This document shows positions 23,283 through 26,796 of a stretch of DNA of 26,796 nucleotides, piece after piece. Both the position numbers and the translations under genes were made by a program. Each line of letters starts with the position of its first letter. The first letter of the stretch is position 1. The notes under the pieces were generated by a model, which made no database searches, was not told where the DNA came from, and was given only the letters and a program-made list of their open reading frames with translations. This DNA comes from JANQGH01 sp039819285 (GTDB taxonomy: Bacteria; Pseudomonadota; Alphaproteobacteria; DSM-16000; Inquilinaceae). The DNA is taken from contig JBCBSH010000033.1 in the NCBI GenBank assembly GCA_039819285.1, positions 1 through 26,796 on the forward strand. Reading direction: 5' to 3'.

Positions 23283-24530
23283 TTATCCGACAGGGGCGGC
23301 GATTTTTTTGCCCAAGCCGGCAAGACGCTTTTGCACCAAAGCCGTTTCAACCGCGTTGGAACACAGGGTCAACGCCGTCTGGTATGCCGATCTTGCCTGA
23401 TCGAGCCGGTCCAGTTCCTCAAGCAGGGCGGCCCTGGCGCCGTGGAAATAGAAGTAGCCATCGAGCGCTTGCGACAACGGTTCGATCATCGCCAGCGCCG
23501 GCGCCGGCCCCTCCGCCTTGGACACCGCGACGGCGCGGTTGAGGGTCACGACCGGGGACGGATCGAACTCCTGCAAGGCCGCATAGAGCCGGTCGATCTC
23601 GCGCCAATCGGTATCCGCCGCACGGGTCGCCGCGCAATGCACGCCGGCGATGGCGGCTTGGATCTGATAGGGGCCAGGGCTGGCCTTGCGCAGGGCCTTT
23701 TCGATCAGGACGCGCCCTTCCCGTATGGCGGCCTCATCCCAAAGCGTGCGGTCCTGGTCGTCAAGCGAGACCAAGGCGCCGTCCCGGTCGAGCCGGGCGC
23801 GGTGACGGGAATGCTGGAACAGGCACAGCGCCAGCAGGCCCATGACCTCGCTTTGGCCCGGAAACAGGCCCAGCAATAGCCGCAGCAGCCGGATGGCTTC
23901 GTCGCACAGCGCGACACGGATGTGCGCCTCGCCACCGGCCGAGGCATAGCCCTCGTTGAACATCAGGTAGATCATCTTGGTGACGGCGGTCAGCCGCTGG
24001 GTGCGCTCAGCCGTCGATGGGGTCTCGAACGGCAGCCCAGCCGCACCCACCCGTCGCTTTGCCCGGGTGATTCGCTGTTCCATGGCCTTGGGTGCGATCA
24101 GAAAGGCCCGCGCGATTTCCTGCACCGACAGGCCCGCGACGATCTTCAGGGCCAAGGCAAGCTGGTCGGTGACGGACAGATCGGGGTGGCAGCAGACGAA
24201 CAACAGGCGCAGCACATCGTCCCGATAGTCCCGATCGTCCAGATAGCCTTCCATGTCCGGCTGTACCGCGACGTCGTGGTCGTCGGGCAGGGGCCCCAAC
24301 CGGCTGGTCCGCCGAAGATCGTCAATGGCAACATTGCGGCCGACGAAGATCAGCCAGGCGGTGGGGTCCGCCGGCGGCCCGTTGTCAGGCCAGGCACTGA
24401 GCGCGCGGACGCACGCCTCCTGAAAGGCGTCTTCCGCACGATCGATGTCCCGAAAATGGCGCATCAGCGCGCCGACCGCGCGCGGCCGTGCCGCCGCCAG
24501 AGCGGCCCCGATCCAACCGGTGTCAGCCAT
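23283..24530 (-). CDS. ECF42-type sigma factor with C-terminal extension
   Basis: Extracytoplasmic-function sigma factor of 415 residues. Region 2 is at about residues 18-75 (HFRDIDRAEDAFQEACVRAL, DPTAWLIFVGRNVAIDDLRR). Region 4 is at about 112-168 (LKIVAGLSVQEIARAFLIAP then KAMEQRITRAKRRV). A ~200-residue C-terminal extension (DUF6596/TPR-like) follows with MIYLMFNEGYAS. No anti-sigma factor is adjacent, as expected: ECF42 members pair with a DGPF protein, whose gene precedes and overlaps it by one base (TAATG). The extension is reported to be needed for function in this group. It probably transcribes its own operon from the ECF-like promoter ahead of the DGPF gene. Confidence 0.93.
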   Translation of the reverse strand: MADTGWIGAALAAARPRAVGALMRHFRDIDRAEDAFQEACVRALSAWPDNGPPADPTAWLIFVGRNVAIDDLRRTSRLGPLPDDHDVAVQPDMEGYLDDRDYRDDVLRLLFVCCHPDLSVTDQLALALKIVAGLSVQEIARAFLIAPKAMEQRITRAKRRVGAAGLPFETPSTAERTQRLTAVTKMIYLMFNEGYASAGGEAHIRVALCDEAIRLLRLLLGLFPGQSEVMGLLALCLFQHSRHRARLDRDGALVSLDDQDRTLWDEAAIREGRVLIEKALRKASPGPYQIQAAIAGVHCAATRAADTDWREIDRLYAALQEFDPSPVVTLNRAVAVSKAEGPAPALAMIEPLSQALDGYFYFHGARAALLEELDRLDQARSAYQTALTLCSNAVETALVQKRLAGLGKKIAAPVG

Positions 24531-24901
24531 TAGGCGCCCGCTTGCAAATGCTCACCCCCGAACCAGTTAACCGGCCGGATCTCCAGTGTTCCGACGTCGA
24601 GCGGCAGCAGCTTGGCCGTCTCGATCGCCTCTTCCAGACTGTCGCACTCGATGATGTAGACACCGAGCAGGGCTTCTTTGGTCTCGGTGTAAGGGCCATC
24701 GGTCACGAGCGGTGCCTTGCCGCCGCCGCGAATGGTGACCGCCGTCGTCGTTGGCATCAACTGTACTACCGGACCCAGCTTGCCCTTGTCGCGCATGGTC
24801 GTCTGCAGTTGACGATGTTTGCCAAATAGGGCCTCCCGCTCGTCCGGCGGCAGTTTTTCGACCAAGCCCTCGGTGCCATAGATCAAGATTGAATAGAGCA
24901 T
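24530..24901 (-). CDS. DGPF-domain (YCII-related) protein, ECF42 partner
   Basis: Small cytoplasmic protein of 123 residues with the YCII-like alpha/beta fold and the family motif DGPY (residues 68-71) in VTDGPYTETKEALLGVYIIE. AAGGAG precedes ATG 24899-24901. It overlaps the sigma-factor start by one base, so the two are co-translated. Genes for DGPF proteins are the constant partners of ECF42 sigma factors; their biochemical role is not established. It is the first gene of the minus-strand operon. Confidence 0.93.
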   Translation of the reverse strand: MLYSILIYGTEGLVEKLPPDEREALFGKHRQLQTTMRDKGKLGPVVQLMPTTTAVTIRGGGKAPLVTDGPYTETKEALLGVYIIECDSLEEAIETAKLLPLDVGTLEIRPVNWFGGEHLQAGA

Positions 24902-24938
24902 CCTGCCGATCTCCTTTCACGCGGCTAATCGATCATAG

Positions 24939-24965
24939 GACGGCTCTTAGAGCGGCGATCCGACA
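24939..24965 (-). promoter_or_regulatory. ECF-like promoter before the DGPF gene
   Basis: On the minus strand TGTCGG (24960-24965) is separated by 17 nt from CGTC (24939-24942), 37 bp upstream of the DGPF start. This resembles the TGTCGA / CGTC pattern I recall for ECF42 promoters and would give autoregulation. The match is by eye and the -35 box deviates in its last base. Confidence 0.5.
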
Positions 24966-24988
24966 TGTGCCCACAAAGATATCATGGT

Positions 24989-25897
24989 TCAGGCGTTGGC
25001 CGCTTCCGCGCCGACCTCAGGCTGGCGACCGCCGACCAGATCGGCATAGCCGTTGATCGCCGCGACGATGAACTGGACGAAGACGCGTACACGTTCCGTT
25101 GTGCGCAGCGCCGGATGGGTCAGTACCCAGCCGGGTCGGGCAGGTTTGGTCCGCCCCGGCGGCACGCGCCGCAGATCCGGGTCCTTGTCGCCCAAAAAGC
25201 AAGGCAGATGCGCGATGCCCAGGCCGGCACGGGCGGCGGCGCGCTGGATCATCACCTCCGGCACCAGCCATTTGGTCTTGCATTTCGGATGGTCGCTGTC
25301 GCGCACCCATCGTGGGAAGGCGATCTCGTCCTGCCATCCGATCCAGCGGCCGGTGGGTTGGTCGCCAGTGAAGCTGTTGTCCTTGATGTATCGGGGCGCG
25401 GCATAGGCGGCGTCGCAAAACTCCGGCAGGCGCCGTCCCACAAGATGTTCCGCCGGCTTCTCAACAAAGCGGATCGCGACGTCGGCCTCGCGTCGGGACA
25501 GGTCGAAAATGTCAGACGAAATCGCCAGGTCCAGGTCGATGTCCGGGTAGATGCGCGCGAATCGGACCAGGTCGGGCATCAGCAGGTCCGAGGCCAGCGG
25601 CGCCGGCATGGTTACGCGAATGCGACCGGCCAGCTTTGCGTCCTGGCCTGAGACCTCGCGTTCGAGGCCAAGCAGTTCGGACTCCGCCCGCTCCGCCCGC
25701 TCCACCATCTGCTCGCCAAGTGCCGACAGCACATAGCCATCGGGCATACGGTCGAACAGGCGGACGCCCAGCGCCTGTTCAAAACCCTCGATCCGGCGGA
25801 CAACGGTTGAGTGGCTGACGCCCAGTGCCTGCGCCGCGACCCGTACCGAACCACCACGCGCCAAGGCTAGGAATACCTTCAGATCGTCCCAATCCAT
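24989..25897 (-). CDS. LysR-family transcriptional regulator
   Basis: LysR-type regulator of 302 residues. The N-terminal HTH (MDWDDLKVFLALARGGSVR, then AAQALGVSHSTVVRRIEGFE) is complete. The effector domain contains PDIDLDLAISSDIFDLSRRE and RAGLGIAHLPCFLGDKDPDL. Divergent from egtB across 147 bp, it may control ergothioneine synthesis, though LysR genes also autoregulate and often act on the divergent neighbour only. Effector unknown. Confidence 0.92.
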   Translation of the reverse strand: MDWDDLKVFLALARGGSVRVAAQALGVSHSTVVRRIEGFEQALGVRLFDRMPDGYVLSALGEQMVERAERAESELLGLEREVSGQDAKLAGRIRVTMPAPLASDLLMPDLVRFARIYPDIDLDLAISSDIFDLSRREADVAIRFVEKPAEHLVGRRLPEFCDAAYAAPRYIKDNSFTGDQPTGRWIGWQDEIAFPRWVRDSDHPKCKTKWLVPEVMIQRAAARAGLGIAHLPCFLGDKDPDLRRVPPGRTKPARPGWVLTHPALRTTERVRVFVQFIVAAINGYADLVGGRQPEVGAEAANA

Positions 25898-26044
25898 GTG
25901 TGTGTACCGTTCTTGAGTGCACAGAAGTCAATATTGGGACGTTACGCGTCAACTTCGCAACCCATATGCTGGTTAACAGGGCCGTCAGACGCCCTTTGAG
26001 GCTCGTGGACGTTTTGACAACGACCGAATAGGGAGACCCCCACA
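25898..26044. promoter_or_regulatory. Divergent LysR/egtB intergenic region
   Basis: 147 bp between divergent starts. An imperfect dyad, TGTGTA (25901-25906) and TGCACA (25918-25923), 11 nt apart, lies just upstream of the LysR start and would fit a LysR box. A purine-rich GGGAGA (26031-26036) precedes egtB. No other structure is clear. Confidence 0.3.
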
Positions 26045-26796
26045 ATGTCCCTGAAACGGCCTGCTTCTCTTGCCCAAACCAGCGATCTGGCGCAGCGTTA
26101 TGCGCAGATCCGGGAAGCGACGATGGCCCTGGCGGCCGATCTCTCCGACGCAGACGCGACCGTCCAGTCGATGGAGGATGCCAGCCCAGCCAAGTGGCAT
26201 CTGGCGCACACCACCTGGTTCTTTGAGACATTTGTCCTAGCGCCGTCCATGAGCGGATACCGGCTGTTCGACGACCGGTTCGGCTTTCTGTTCAATTCCT
26301 ATTATGAGGCCGTCGGCGCGCGTCAGCCGCGACCCCGACGCGGCATGCTGACAAGGCCGTCGCTTGACCGGGTGAGGGACTATCGCGCCCATGTCGACAC
26401 GGCGATGGCTGCGTTCCTTGAGGGTGATATCGATAGCGAGGTCGGGGCTCTGATGACGCTCGGCCTCAATCACGAGCAGCAGCATCAGGAACTGTTCCTG
26501 ACCGACATCCTGCACATGTTCGCCCAGAACCCGTTGCGGCCTGCCTTCAAGAGCCCGGAACCTTTGGCCGTCGGCTCGGCCGACGCGGCCGACCTGTCCT
26601 GGACCGCCTTCGATGGGGGCACCGAGACGTTCGGCCATGACGGTGACGGGTTCGCCTTCGACTGCGAAGGACCGGCGCACGAGGCTGTGCTGTGTCCCTT
26701 CTCGCTCGCCTCGCGATGCATCACGAACGAGGAGTGGCTGGCCTTCATGGAGGATGGCGGCTACCGCACCGCGACCCTGTGGCTGTCGGATGGCTG
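26045..26796 (+). CDS. egtB: Ergothioneine biosynthesis protein EgtB, C-terminus cut by the window edge
   Basis: Non-heme iron sulfoxide synthase EgtB, which joins gamma-glutamylcysteine or cysteine to hercynine with oxygen in ergothioneine biosynthesis. The first 250 codons are in the window (full length about 420-450). The DinB-like iron domain shows H55 in KWHLAHTTWFFE and H143/H147 in LNHEQQHQELFLTD, the three expected iron ligands. A sulfatase-modifying-factor-like (FGE) domain starts at about residue 185 (PFSLASRCITNEEWLAFMED). The ATG 26045 follows GGGAG. Its partner egtD would be expected downstream, beyond the window. The family call is firm. Confidence 0.95.
   Translation, partial: MSLKRPASLAQTSDLAQRYAQIREATMALAADLSDADATVQSMEDASPAKWHLAHTTWFFETFVLAPSMSGYRLFDDRFGFLFNSYYEAVGARQPRPRRGMLTRPSLDRVRDYRAHVDTAMAAFLEGDIDSEVGALMTLGLNHEQQHQELFLTDILHMFAQNPLRPAFKSPEPLAVGSADAADLSWTAFDGGTETFGHDGDGFAFDCEGPAHEAVLCPFSLASRCITNEEWLAFMEDGGYRTATLWLSDG

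Overview
The window is GC-rich, densely coded DNA of the kind found in Alphaproteobacteria. That assignment rests on codon bias, a DUF1127 small protein, a Liv-type transporter with a Tat-type binding protein, an ECF42/DGPF sigma operon and egtB. I see no rRNA, tRNA, CRISPR array, insertion sequence or phage gene, so this looks like ordinary accessory chromosome. The species cannot be told by eye.

Layout. Positions 1-3760 (minus): the N-terminal 437 codons of a GH42 beta-galactosidase cut by the window edge, ornithine aminotransferase (rocD) and an aldo/keto reductase divergent from a LysR regulator (3837-4736). Positions 4826-9964 (plus): a complete Liv/HAAT ABC importer in the order ATPase, ATPase, binding protein, permease, permease, followed by a stand-alone GAF protein. 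Tail-to-tail with the GAF gene lies a wrecked amidohydrolase (9961-10333, minus). Its first ~100 residues and last ~25 residues survive, joined out of frame by a large internal deletion. Positions 10572-11732 (plus): a possible 60-residue peptide gene, a strong palindrome/hairpin block and a protein resembling DUF6065. A LacI-family regulator (minus) follows.

The most interesting block is 12973-18944 (plus). Its four genes run in the order STAS anti-sigma-factor antagonist, NCS2 (SLC23) purine/pyrimidine-type permease carrying a C-terminal degenerate RsbW-like ATPase domain, orphan periplasmic Liv-type binding protein, and a membrane receptor with periplasmic sensor, HAMP, SpoIIE/RsbU phosphatase and RsbW-type kinase domains. 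The last three genes are tightly spaced or overlapping. I read it as a ligand-gated partner-switching system in which a transporter is wired directly to a STAS switch. No sigma factor or other output gene sits inside the block.

Positions 18974-20284 (minus) encode a glutamine-synthetase-family ligase. DUF2269-like and DUF5996-like genes (plus) and a DUF1127 gene (minus) follow. Positions 22426-24901 (minus) hold a DGPF protein, an ECF42-type sigma factor, a VOC/glyoxalase protein and a TfoX-N protein, with an ECF-like promoter in front of the DGPF gene. The window ends with a LysR gene divergent from egtB (ergothioneine synthesis), which is cut by the right edge.
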